From Antedon mediterranea (Eukaryota; Echinodermata; Crinoidea; Comatulida; Antedonidae), in assembly GCF_964355755.1 (NCBI RefSeq), contig NC_092680.1:9029001-9093000 (forward strand): DNA of 64,000 bases, written 5' to 3'. Below the pieces are notes generated by a model, which saw only the letters and a program-made list of their open reading frames with translations, ran no database searches and was not told the origin of the DNA. This document shows, piece by piece, positions 45,301-57,800 of the stretch; the first letter of the stretch is position 1; every line of letters starts with the position of its first letter. A program made the position numbers and the translations under genes.

Positions 45301-48300
45301 CTAATTGGATGCAATCAAATTAACTATTCAGAAAGCAGTTATACAACCATTAACCTCCAAATAGCTCTGGGGTACACACTTGGTTTATGTCTGTGTTTTG
45401 AAAATGGTAAGCTTTAGTTTTTTTTTTTATTAGTGTTATTATTAATGCTGCTGTCAATCCCTATTCTGGGAACTCCTATTAAACACTTTTAAAGAGGTTC
45501 ATGTACTACTGGTTTTGTCAGCTAGTACATATTTAGTTAAATTGGGACGATAAAAGGTGATGGTAAACATTAGGGACTTTACAGGACGGGAGGCTACAGG
45601 ATGGCGCTCATGGATAATTTATGCAGTGGGAAGAGCTAAGCATGAAATTCTGTCGTCTTAACTTTTTAAGGGCTATATAATTACCATTTTCCCGTTCTAC
45701 TAGAAAAAAATGTACATATTACCTTAAATATACAGTTCAAATTACACTTAGAAGTGGAATTTTCAAAATAATAATAATATTTGAACTTCTAATTTAATTG
45801 TTTGACGAATTAAAATTGTTATTCGGTTAAAATGGCTGTCCTAAAAGCAATACATTTTGCGCGGCGTTTAAATGCGAGGCCTCTAGCTAGAAGGCTTATG
45901 CTGTATCACCAGAGTCAAGCAATTCAGAAGGGCGCGCCCCGAGACAGAGGAGGGAGAGAGATTCTACCGGTGCATTAACAGGCTATGCCGAGTCACTGTT
46001 TATGATTTTACGCTCTAGCGAACACAGGATATTTGTCTTCTTCTCCTAACCATCCTGTTTCGTAAAGTCCCTAATTTTAAAATAAGGACGTATATTTTAC
46101 TTGACAGGTGGCTTCTTAAATCCTTCTATAGCATTGGTGGGCTGGATACTTGGTAAAATAGACACAAAGGAGCTAGCTGCAGCCGTATTGGCTCAGTTCT
46201 TTGGTGCAATTTGTGGTGCAATACTGATGAATGCCATCAGTTATGGTAATGTATTTTATCTCTGTAACGTTAAACAAAAAGGTTCTTAACAATAAACAGT
46301 TATAGCAACAACAAGTTAATTATTAAGGTTCCAAGCATCTGCTGTGTATAAAATGTTGATCTTTTTAAGTAAGTAAGTGAATTCTTGGTTAAATATTATA
46401 CATTAATTGATTTTTATGATTTTATACTTCAGATAATGTACCAGTTGCGAAAGAAACAGGTTTTTTTACATTAATTTATGAAAGGATTGTCGGCAAATCA
46501 GAGAATGAAGTTCCTAGCATATTAGCAGTATGATATTTTTTTTTCTGTCTTGCTTTTTGCATTCTTGCAGTAGTAGCCATATTCACATTTGTACACGTTT
46601 TGGTCCTGGCCCTGCTTTCAATACGCAGCAATGCAAGGATCAAACATGGCAACTTACTGGAAAATGTGTGTAAAAATATTGTAAATATGTTATGCATTAC
46701 CAATTTGTGAACTGTGTGGTGCATTGTGTCATGCTGGTGGATGTCATTGTAGTAATGACATGCGGTTTACTACTATTTCACCATATACAGGTAGCAACTT
46801 ATAATTTACATACAGTACTAACCCCTATAGTTTTCTGAATGACAGGCATACTAGCATACATAATGATTCATGACATAGTGTTCTAAAAGGTGTGTGAACT
46901 ATTTGTAACTGTATATATAATATGTAATATTATATAACACCTTAATAAATTCCTGTCATTTGGCGTGCAATAGTATGCACTATTAAATGATCGTTTAATA
47001 GTACTTTTTTTTCGTGTACGAAAATGAAAATCTCTTAGCGTTTGCTAAATATTTTTTTTTAACATTGCTTTTGAAATACAACAGCGCCACCTATTTTAAA
47101 TGTTATGACTGGTTTCGCGATGGAAGTACATTTTTGGAGAGATATATATATCTACTAATTTAGATCAAAAATTCATTTAAATTTGCTTTAGATCGTTTTT
47201 AGGATTTTGATTAATTAATGAGAACATCTCTACAAGACGTGGAATCGTTGGAAAAAATACAATTATCCTAGATGAATTCCAGTTGCCTGTCGAAGTTTCG
47301 TATTAGGTATTTGCTGCCTTTCAGCCTAGCTAGTAGGCCTAAGCCTGTTAGTACTATTAGGCTTTTTAGCCTTGCTAGGCCTAGGATTGTTTGGTCGTTT
47401 GTTGATATAATTAACACTGTATTATAAAATCCATATAAATATAATATTTAATATAATATTAAACAAGCACGAATGTGCAATACTCGGGGTACAGCGAAAG
47501 AAGCTGTATACAGACGTATACAGTTAGAAAGTAAAGAAAATAGGTTTCGCCAGGGCTCGAAACGGGACCTTCTGCGTGTTAAGCAGACTTGACAACCACT
47601 ACACTACGAAACCTCTTACATTAAAAATGTGGGTTACAGAAATTTTTTTAATCCATTTAAATTACAAATAAATGGTAATAAGCACAAAGCAAAATAAACA
47701 TGTGTAAAAGTGATAATTACCGATTACACAAAATAAGTATTTTAAAAAATAATAAAAATAAGATATACTCTGTATAATTATCATATTGCGTATACAGTAC
47801 TTTTCACCATAAATTAAAAAAAAAAAGGTTTCGTCCGGGCTCGAACCAGGTACCTTCTGCGTGTTAAGTAAACGTGATAACCACTACGCCAAGAATCCGC
47901 ATATAACCATATAACTACATAACGCTGTGGTGTGTGTCACACATTGTGGCTTCTTAATTAAACAAATTAATTAACAAAAAATTAAAAATCCGGCTCTATA
48001 GCTTTGAGGACATGTCCCTGTAGTATGTTCATGCCAAATCCCAGCTCAATAATATAACGAATAAGGGAGGAGTAGTACTTTAAAAATCGCACTTTTTACT
48101 CAATAGTGTCCAGATGGAGGAAGAGAAGGAGAAAATGAGTAAGTACTAGACTCGGGTACCCCGAGTAAAAACAAATGTTACTGTTTTAATCAATGTGAAT
48201 CAAATGTAGGCCTTGGCTAGGGCTACCTTTTATTTGATTCAAATGACAGGAATATATTTAGATGTTATATAAAACAAATAATGAATGTTTTATATTCGTG

Positions 48301-51300
48301 TAATGGTACAAATACAGTATAATGGCATTTGGTGAATTCGCCTCGTTGATATATAACCTTTCATCATTCATCTCATGCCATTATTTGTACCATTACACTC
48401 ATAAACATTCATTATTTGTATAATAATGTACTGTATGTATGGCAATACATACATACATCATTATATCTCATGTATTTATTGCCAAGCATTGCAAACCAAA
48501 ATGTGTGCAAGAGCTAACAGAACTAAATCAAATGTTTTTTTTAGAATAATGCTAATAATAATTTTAGCATTTGTGTTATAAATTAAATCTTAATCTTGAA
48601 TGACCAACCAACAATTTACATAACCTAGATATACATTTCAGTGTAAACACAAATCTTTTTTTTTTCATATTTTCTAGTTTTTTACAAAGTCTGCCTTGCT
48701 AATGATAGGAGTGATGTCAATCATCGATGAACGTGGTATTAATGCCCCAAAGTATTTGCAACCATTCATGATTGGTACAATCCTTTTCTCCATTGGACTG
48801 ACAACCAATCGCAAAACGTACTGTTTTTTAAACCTTGCACAAGATATATCTCCACGAATTATCTTGAGTTTTTTTTGCAAAAGCTGCGAGACTCCCTGGG
48901 CGTGAGTATTATAAGGAAGCCTTTTATTTACGATAACCAACGACTTGAGAAAAGGCTAGGTCATGTCAAGTGATTGTCGTCAGTCTGCATTATACACGCA
49001 TTGAATTGACATGACCAAGTTAGGTTGTCTGTCGTCGCAAAAATCTAAAAACTACCTATTATTGTAGTTAGTGATTTGATGTGATGTATTTATTTTATTT
49101 ACTTTTTTTCTTCAAAAAATGAAATTGATTTAACATATATTTTATTATACAGATATTGCCTGCTTAGAGGTTAAATATAAGATTTGACATCCCCTAGGGA
49201 ATGATATTTTATTCGATGGAATTAATTTCCCGAAGCGCGAAGCGCTATTAGAGAAATATATTCCCTTGAACAAAATTTTATTCCCAAGGGGTTGTCAAAT
49301 CTTATATTTTACCAATATAAAAGGCGATATCTGTTAACAACAAGTTGAATATCTACTGCTGGGTCGGGTGTAGCTAGGCCTCCTTTGTAATAAGCCTGTC
49401 TCCTAGTTGCATTCACCTTACCTTGCGAAGAATAATATACAGATAATAATTACTAATTAATAATTCCTTGGCAATAAAATATTCACCTAGATCTAGGTTG
49501 TTGAAATTAACAGAAGAATTTCCATCAATAAGCCTACATTAACAATAATCATATTATAATCAGTCAGCCTAGGCCGAATAATTCTTCTTCGTCTTCTTCG
49601 AGGAGCCGAATCACCAGATGTTCACAGCATAACTGGTTTACTACCATGAGTATTAATCAATCACAAACAGTCTTTCATCACATCTAGGGAGGACTAATAA
49701 CAAATGAGGGCGCTATGTATGCATAGCCAAATGCGATTGTTGCCAGACAAAAATTACAATATCATCGTACTTGAGAATTTGCTGAATTTTATGTGTTATT
49801 GACAGGGACACGATAATTACGCGAAAATTACTCAGTCAATATCATCGTACTCAAGAATATATACGATCCTCGCAGCGGTAGTCATGTGATGCAGTTTCAA
49901 CCAATCACGTTCATGTATTTACATAGGCTATGTAATATATATATATATATTTAACATATATTTTGTATATATAATATACACTAAAATTATGTTTTGTTTT
50001 GTAGGCCTTATAACCAAACAGCTGGTGGGTGGAAAATAGAAATATTTGGACCTGTAATAGGAACAATCATTGGTGCATTTATTTACGTAATATTCATTGA
50101 ATTGCACCATAAACCATATGGTAAGCTATTACTGTTGCCTTTTATCGTTTGATAGTTTTGTTTTACAATTATTTTTAAAGAAGCAGGGTCTACAATGTAA
50201 AACAATAATTCTATGTTTAATACAGTAATTCAATAATATTACTAACATAAGTACTGTAGGCCCTACTTTAATGTAATTAGCATAACAGTGTTCTGGTTCC
50301 TGTAATAGTATCTACTTCTAACTATTTTTTTTTAAATTTTGAAAATAATGTTTAGTTCCTGGTTTAATTTTGTGTTTCTGTTATTCAGATTATGTTAAAG
50401 CAGAGGATACTGATGTTACTGATGATGGTGCAATTAGTGACGGTAAGGGTATAATAAAGTTTAATCCAAATAATTGGAAAGATGCTCATATTACACCTAT
50501 TCTTAAAGTAGGTTCCCGTGTTGAACCATCTAACTACTGTCCTATAAGCCTTACTTCTGTTGTGTGTAAACTCCTTGAGAAGTTTATAAAAAAATCTATT
50601 ATGCACCATCCTAAATCTAATAATTTACTGAGCAAACACCAACACGTTTTCGGTCCCGTCGATCCTATCTTACCCAACTTTTAGAATTTTTCCAAGATTT
50701 ACACAATGCTAAGGACGATAGTGACCCAATAGATATTATCTATCTTGATTGCAGAAAGGCTTTTGACACTGTACCACATATGCGACTTATGTCCCAAACT
50801 TGTATTCTCCAATGGATTTCAAATTTTCTTAGTCATAGACGTCAATGTGTCTCAGTCAAAGGATCTTTTTCTTCATGGCTTCCAGTTGTTAGTGGTGTGC
50901 CCCAGGGCTCCGTCCTTGGTCCTATTTTATTTCTGGTGTTTGTGAATTATCTATTAGATGATCTTAGATCAAGCGGCAAAATTTACAGACAAATATGTAC
51001 CCCACATGACAGTGTTATTCTTCAAGATGATCTTGAGAAGTTACAGGTTTAGAGTCATAAATGGTTGTTGCACTTCAATGAAAAGAAATGCACAACTTTG
51101 CATGTTGGACTATGAAATCCTCAACATTGTTATTCATTAGGTGGCTCATTGTTAACTACCTCTAAAGAGCAAAAAGATTTAGGTATTACTGTTACCTCTG
51201 ACTTAAGTCTACGGTTCATGTTGGTAAGATTGCCGCAAATTCAATGATAGGTACTATTCGACACGCCTTTACCTTTATGGATTCCAAAATGTTTCTTGCC

Positions 51301-52178
51301 TTATACAAAACTTTAGTTCGTCCTATTTTGGAGTTTTCTGTTCATCATGGTCACCGTAATTAAAGAAGAGCATTATTAAACTTGAGAAGGTTCAAAATCA
51401 TTCAACTAAGTTAGTGTCAGAACTCCAAAATCTTTCTGCACAGGAACTGCTTTCTAGGTTTGGTCTATCGTCACTCGAAGATAGACGTAGTAGAGGTGAC
51501 ATGATTGAAACTTATAAGATTGTTCATGGTCTTGACAATGTTTGTTTTTCCGACTTTTTGACTTTCCAAAATTCTTCTGGCCATTTTACACGAGGTCATC
51601 CTTTTAAGTTGTGTAAACCTCGGTTTAATACATTTAGTAGAGCCTCTTTCTTTGATTTACACATGGAACTCATTACCCTTTCACATTGTTTCAAGCCCAA
51701 CACTTAACACTTTCAAACGAACATATGACTCACACATAAACACTATGAGAGGAGGCAGCCTCTACGAGTAAATACTCTTTGCCTCCTTATTTCACTAAGG
51801 TAAGCATCACACCACCTCCTGGCTTTGTTTTTAAAAAGCCTTATCCTAGTGGTTTTATGAATAGACTACAGCATTCTAATCAGCACAGTCAACCATTTGC
51901 TTGATTGTAAACTTGTTGATGTAAAGGTTTAATTTCAATAAATTATTACTATTTTCTATATGCTTGGTTGAGCTTTGTTTTACTTATTGTTTTCTTTTGA
52001 AAATGTTGTCTGATACAACTCATAATCTCATAATTTGTTTTGGAGTATAAGAATTATTTTTAAATAACATGGCAATTGTTATATTTCAGACATTTCAGAC
52101 AACACCTATCGTTATGATGAAGTGAAACAAGATGTTGATTTTGTACGGTCAAGAAAAGTGGCTAACAGTAGGAACTAA
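45301..52178 (+). CDS. Divergent aquaglyceroporin-like channel, 3' part (7 exons, 273 aa visible)
   Basis: A membrane channel of the MIP family. Exons: 45301-45406, 46108-46245, 46433-46527, 48678-48901, 50005-50120, 50389-50442, 52090-52178; all GT..AG, phases consistent to TAA. The N-terminal exon encoding the first membrane helix was not found and must lie upstream. Recognisable segments: TINLQIALGYTLGLCLCF (helix 2), GGFLNPSIALVGWILGK (first pore half-helix and helix 3), AVLAQFFGAICGAILMNA, a Gly-rich-to-polar loop, ALLMIGVMSIID (helix 5), PFMIGTILFSIG, LNLAQDISPRI (second half-helix) and IFGPVIGTIIGAFIYVIFIE (helix 6). The aspartate after the second box (position +2) is the aquaglyceroporin mark. 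Both boxes deviate: NPS for NPA at 46119-46127 and NLA at 48831-48839, and the pore arginine after it is Gln. The cytoplasmic tail is acidic. All exons are open, so it is probably not a pseudogene. Confidence 0.88.
45572..46072. mobile_element. ~500-bp MITE filling an aquaporin intron
   Basis: AGGGACTTTACAGGACGG at the left and CATCCTGTTTCGTAAAGTCCCT at the right form short inverted ends. The element takes up most of the 700-bp intron 45407-46107. Confidence 0.7.
47543..47613 (-). tRNA. tRNA-Val(AAC)-like, probably degenerate
   Basis: On the minus strand the sequence begins GGTTTCG and ends CGAAACC, a perfect 7-bp acceptor stem. GTAGTGTAGTGGTTGTCA is a typical tRNA-Val D arm. TCTGC and GCAGA enclose the loop TTAACAC with anticodon AAC. 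The T arm (CCGTTTCGAGCCCTGG) pairs poorly and is one base short; the total is 71 nt. It lies inside an aquaporin intron, antisense. Likely a pseudogene or tRNA-derived repeat; a live gene cannot be excluded. Confidence 0.55.
47829..47901 (-). pseudogene. tRNA-Val(AAC) pseudogene, second copy
   Basis: GCGTAGTGGTTATCACG, TTACTTAACACGCAGAAGG and CTGGTTCGAGCCCGG identify the same tRNA-Val relative 290 bases away. The acceptor strands do not pair (GATTCTTG against CGAAACC) and the anticodon stem is weakened. Confidence 0.6.
48170..48430. repeat. Foldback repeat family, copy 2
   Basis: ACAAATAATGAATGTTTTAT at 48274 and its complement ending CATTCATTATTTGT at 48420 fold back on each other. 48170-48260 matches the flank at 37810-37900 in inverted orientation (TTGATTCAAATGACAGGAAT). 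Confidence 0.75.
48913..49067. mobile_element. Small MITE just after an aquaporin exon
   Basis: AAGGAAGCCTTTTATTTACG and the complement of GTCGCAAAAATCTAAAAACT are inverted ends like those at 23243 and 28453. It begins 12 bases after the exon end at 48901. Confidence 0.6.
49173..49309. repeat. 137-bp foldback sequence
   Basis: AAATATAAGATTTGACATCC at the left pairs with GGTTGTCAAATCTTATATTT at the right. The middle contains GAAGCGCGAAGCGC, so almost the whole segment can form one imperfect hairpin. Confidence 0.85.
50450..51955 (+). pseudogene. LINE reverse transcriptase fragment inside an aquaporin intron
   Basis: Pieces in several frames encode a non-LTR retrotransposon polymerase of CR1/jockey type: WKDAHITPILKVGSR, NYCPISLTSVVCKLLEKFI, IIYLDCRKAFDTVPH, GVPQGSVLGPILFLVFVN, then the C-terminal region ELQNLSAQELLSRFGLSSLEDRR. 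The catalytic FADD segment is missing and frameshifts are frequent. A 3' UTR ends near AATAAATTATTACTATT at 51935-51955. It fills almost the whole intron 50443-52089, and its first piece is in frame with the upstream aquaporin exon. Confidence 0.8.
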
Positions 52179-52619
52179 TTCACTGTGTGCATTTCCTCAA
52201 TGATTTTTTGTTGCCACAGTTTTACCAAATGATATGGGTCCAGGCATACAGATCTCTATGGTCCAGGTGACAACCAGTGTAGGTCATAGATCATCAGAGA
52301 AGCTCCATATTAGAGGTTAAAAGAATTGAATCAATATGATTATTTTGTAACAATTTGACTGACGAGTGCTAATACCGTAAAGATACTTCTACTGCAAATT
52401 TAAATGACTACCGATATTTATTTTTTATACTTTTGATTTGTATTTTATTTATTGTTTTTACATTCCAAATTAGAAATTCATCAAATTTTCCTTTTATAAT
52501 TTTATTTTTATATCTAAAAATACTAAAATTGAAATATGAAATTGAAGATGAATTTCTAAACAATTTTATATCATTACTGTATAAGGAATTAAATACATTA
52601 GTTTAAAACAAATTATTAG

Positions 52620-53945
52620 CCAGCAATTATTGATACTCTGTTTTTAGACATGAGCAAAGCATTTGATAAAATGCCCTTCGACATCTTATTAACAAAAATT
52701 GCTGTAAATTTTAATATTCAAGGTAATATCTGGAAATGGATATCTTCATACTTGACTGACAGGAATCAGAAAGTTTGTTTCAGGGGGGCTACTTCTTCCG
52801 TACTTCCAGTCACATCGGGTATACCTCAGGGCAGTTGTCTTGGTCCAATTTTATTCAATATGTTTGTGAACGATGTTAATCATAATGTTTCTTCTGAATG
52901 TTTTCTTTTTGCAGATGATATAATACTATATAGACACAGACAAAATGCCAACGATATTGTTAATTTGCAAAATGATATAAATATTTTATCTAATTGGGCT
53001 GATAAGAATCAAATGAAATTCAATGTCAACAAAACTAAATTAATGCATATCACCAGAAAGCGTAACTTTGTTAAGCCGTTGTACTTTCTTAATGGTGAGA
53101 CAATTGCGGTGGTTGATAGCCATAAACATTTAGGAGTACATATCGATTCTAAACTGAATTGGAATGTTCAAATCAATAATCTAATATCTAAAGCTAATCG
53201 AATGTTAGGCTTTATTTTTCTGTAGCCGGAAATTGTTCTCCAGACGCAATTTCGTGTCTGTACAAAACTTTGGTGCTACCTATTCTAGAGTATGGTTTGC
53301 CGGTGTGGGGCCCCAGAAATGGAGGACACATAAAACGCCTCGAACAGGTTCAGCGACGGGCCTCTAGACGTATTCTGGGACCCCACTGCGGACCTATATC
53401 ATACGACGAACGTTTAATAACTTTGGGTTGGTTATCCTTACGTGATAGACTTTTAATGATTTTAATTTCCTTTATATTTCGTTGTTTTTATAATGTAACT
53501 TGTTGTAGTACTGTAAATAATAATATCCATATCAATCAACGCCATCCTGAATTACTCACATTTGTCCACCCTTTTGCACGTACCGATACTTTAAAATATT
53601 CGTCTATCAACAATTTTCCTGTTATATGGTCATCACTACCCTCCATAATCAAAGATCAAGCAGTTACTCTTCCTTTGAAAAATTTCCTGTCGAAATTGAA
53701 AAAAATATCTGCTTGATCAACGCTAAATTTATTTTAATTGTATAGGTGTATTTTAAATTGTGTAACACAGTAATACAAATTAATTAAATTTTTTATATAT
53801 TCTGTATATTTTATATTCATTTTTAACTTGTATTAAGTTGTATGTTACAGGGATTGCGGACACAAATGTGTTATGGCGCTCTGTTGCTGTCGCAACCCCT
53901 GGACCGCTTGTTGTCGAATAAAGAAATGAAAAAATGAAAATATGC
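52620..53945 (+). pseudogene. Second LINE reverse transcriptase, one frameshift from intact
   Basis: The frame 52650-53225 encodes the RT fingers and palm: DMSKAFDKMPFDILLTKI, GIPQGSCLGPILFNMFVND and CFLFADDIILY with the catalytic FADD. The frame ends in TAG at 53223-53225; the polymerase continues in another frame (AGNCSPDAISCLYKTLVLPI, ending KISA*) to 53716, so a one-base change near 53217-53225 separates them. The 3' UTR ends at AATAAAGAAATGAAAAAATG near 53920-53940. The 5' portion (endonuclease) is absent. It lies just downstream of the aquaporin stop codon. Family: CR1/jockey-like non-LTR element. Confidence 0.85.
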
Positions 53946-54814
53946 AAACCATTTTATAGATATTCGATCGATTTTACTTTCTTTATTACTTCTAACTCAT
54001 ACTGTTTTAACAATTATTTATATAGATACTGTAAGAGAACGTATTGTAGACCATAATAATATGAGTTGTAAAAATGGCAAAACTTAGTTTTTAAAAGTAA
54101 ATATTTTAAAAAGGATTAATGAAGTTAAATGAAGTTGTATATTAATATTTATTATGAATGTCGACAAATTGGTTGCGATAAAAATATTTGTTTTTAAATG
54201 CTTAGTGTCCAATTGTGTGTGCTTACAAATTATTCTTGTATTTTTAATAGTACATTTAAGTAGTATAATGCAGATCATAGAAGAAGTACAACAGACAAAT
54301 CAAATTGGTTCACCTCTTTCATTGGAGTAAAATTCATGTGTACAGAGATTCATTTAATTTGCATATGTTTAATCAGTCCTGTCAATTTTAATGTTAGTGT
54401 TTGATTTATATAACAACAAATTAATATTACTGTATTCCAAACAGGTTATATTCATTTATTGTGATTTATACATGCCCATTATCTAATGTATATATTTTTA
54501 CAACATTTTAAATGTTTGGTGTGTAATTGTACATTGTGATTTTGTAGTTTAAGCATTTGATGCTTTTAAATGTAGGCAATGGTAGAACAGACACTGTCAA
54601 ATGTAAGCAGTCGAATACCTACTTGCCTTTGGCTTGTTTTTTTCTCTTTAAGTAAGTAAGTAAAGCAAATATCATGAATTATTAATCGAGTCAAAACCTT
54701 GCACATTCACATTAATAATTTGTACAGGAATGGCTAAGTTCTGTCTTTATTTTGGAAGTTACATGAGGGAGTTCAACTTCCTGTCCTGTGTATTCTTAAA
54801 TCCAGCTTATATGT
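53946..54814. other. 3' flank of the TIR/PIDD-like gene
   Basis: AT-rich sequence that must hold the minus-strand gene's 3' UTR. No other exon is visible; an open frame at 54084-54278 is low-complexity. Confidence 0.4.
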
Positions 54815-57800
54815 TCATTTTGATGTAGCTCGTGGTCTGTAGTTCATCCCGGTCTTTGTTAACAACCACTGCGATAAATCGCATCTACCTTCTTTAATCA
54901 GTGCGCATGACAATTGTTGAATCTTTTTCAAGTCTCCGTGTGTTGAATGACACCATTGCATCAACATCTCAAAACTACGTTCTCTTGTATGGCTGTAATC
55001 GAGTTTCAATCGTTGAATTTGTGCGTTAGATAATCCAAGATGAATACCGAGACGAGTCCATTCAACCCCTAATTTGTCAGTTAGTTCCAGAATTAAGTTT
55101 TCGGACAGTAGGCTTAGACCTAAATCTGTAAATATACAATTTTGATTACTGTTAGTACATTTTATTACTGATCAAACGTTATTGGAATTATCGATGTCTT
55201 TGATAGTGTCATCCTACTAGTAACCGTTACGACATCGTTATTACTATTATGGTAATTATTATCTTTCAACAATCATCATCGTCATCACATACTTGTCTTC
55301 ATCTTCATTAGGACAACCACTTTCATTTTAAACTAAGAATATCAATTCCTAATCCACTATTATTCAATGCTAACTCTAACTTGAGTTTAGAGGTTTACAA
55401 AACTAACCGTTACTATGTGGCTCTTCTGAACGAATTCTTTCTCGTTGTAACGTAATTCCATATTTCTGAGGTGTAAACGTGTTTAAGTATTAAATTTGGC
55501 AATATAAACAATTGTAGAACAAAAAACACCAAGGAAAACAAGACAAGTGTATACTACATTGACAAATTAAACTTTTTAAATATTAATTTTAAACGAGAAT
55601 GGAAGAATATATTGGAAAAAAGACTAGGTAATAAATCTGTTATACTCTATATAATAATATGAGTGAATGTGTTTGTCCATTGATGAAACAATCATCGCAT
55701 CTATAATAATAATAATAATAATAATAAGATTTTTATAGCGCACATACCACTCCAGAGTGCTCAAGGCGCATTTAAAAATAAAAAAGAAATAAATCATACA
55801 AATTCCTGACAATCTATTATTATTCATTATTAAGGACTATTTAAAACTGAATTATTTCACATACCTTAAGACTAATATCAAACCCCACCAGAGGTGCCCA
55901 TGTGCTGTCAGCATTCCTACGTTTGATTAAATGGTTCTCATAGCTTTCCAATTTGTTTACGTAATACATACATTTTCCCAGATAACACCGACGATGAATA
56001 TCCTTTTGTGGGTCAACAGACTCTACCAAAAACTCTTCCTTCACTCGCACATTTTTATAAAACCGAAAAGTAATTTCGTTTCTACCAACGATTCTTATAT
56101 TGCCTTCTAGGGCGATCTTGACCAGTTGGCCTTCTTGGATCATGACGTCTCTACTTGGTGCTGGAGGTCCGCAGTAGTTATCTTCCTTAAGTTCTACCAC
56201 TGCGTCTTTGCATTGTGCACTTGGAACAATTCGTGTTATAAAATTCTCTTCATTGTCTTTATGGTGGTGGAGAATAACGTTTGCAGTTTGTTGTGCACAT
56301 GTGTTTTCCAGAATGTTAGCTACGTCAGGCAGAAGATCGGTCGAATTTGTTTCGATGACAACCATTTTGTTCCTAAAAAAGGCATTGCTTATATTATTCG
56401 TTTGTCAACTTATTTAGGTCTTTTTATGAGTGTCATTTACTGGGAATAGATTGTGACGCTTTGAAATCATACAATTGTCAAATGAGCTACATAACACTGG
56501 AAGGGTGTTAAATATCACGTAACATGTTTTTAACTCATCAATAAGTAACGTAAAATTTACCGTGGGATTTCTTACATACATAGGTTCCTGAAAAGTATGT
56601 TTTCTGGTTGTTAGCGAAGCGATAATGTTTGGGCTAATAACAGGTGTTTCATAGTTTTCTTTTCTGTTTTTCTGTATCAATAATTATTCTGATGACCTGT
56701 TATAAATATGTAAATTACGTAGCAAAACCTACCAACCTTTTGTTTAGTTTATTGGTATGAAAAGAGATAGTGCCATCATTGGGTTTTTGAATATCAAAAA
56801 CATCACATGTTCTCCATGATCCTGTGTGTAATTTGGAAAGAACATAGATTGATGACATTTCTGACTTTTCATGTTTCTTGCCAGTTGGAGCCGTACGAGG
56901 TCGATGATGTTTGTCTTCTGCATTAGTATTGACGTGGTTTCGAATTGGAAGTGTAATTTTAACTGGTAGGACAACATTTGTTGCGTTACTTATTGTTAGT
57001 TCAACAATTAAGAAAGGACTGTAAGATACCACTTTGTGTTGATTCAAGTTCGAAGAATGTTTAGTTATCGGTTGAACCTAGAAAAAAAAAATTGATAGAT
57101 TTGAAATCGTCACCACGTCGAGTTGGGTGGTTCGCGAAAACGGAACATGATTGTATTACATTACGTTAGAATATGTGAACAGAAATTGGATGTATGTTGT
57201 CCTATTATGTGTATATAATGTTGGATATGTTGGTAGTTGGTTGCACAACTTCAGATTAATACATCATACATAGCAAGATTACTGCTATTGCCATTTTAAA
57301 GAAAACTGTGACATGCGTTATGTGTATTCCGAATCCCTTACCATAATTTGCACCTTCTCTGACGTACATAGATTATTCGGATCAAACGTCAAACGCACTT
57401 TAGGTTCAGTATGCGAACTGATACTACCACCATTTTTGTCAATCGTTACTCTATCTCTCTCCAACCCAATGACAATACAATATATTCCAAACGGTTTGTC
57501 TTCTATTTTGCAAACAGGTTTTTCCTAAAGGTTTCGAAAAGTAATAATAATAATTATTGTTTTATTAGATTAGACCAAGCTTGGAATTACACAAAATCGG
57601 AAGACTTCTTTTGACGTCTAACTTATCCAATTGATTATTTTCAAACACACTGTTGGTTTGTATTTGATATCGTATCTTAATTGAAAAGAAATGTATTATA
57701 GACATGTTAAATGAAATAATGTACACATAGACTTACCTGATGGTTTACGATTGATGAGGTGGTGACTGTATTCCAGCTTGTACCATCATCAATAGAAGAC

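Noticed and set aside
56414-56680. 88-codon minus-strand frame between two exons of the TIR/PIDD-like gene
   Set aside because: Including it would need extra splice sites that are not evident; exons at 57077-56737 and 56372-55865 join in phase without it and match the ZU5-UPA boundary.
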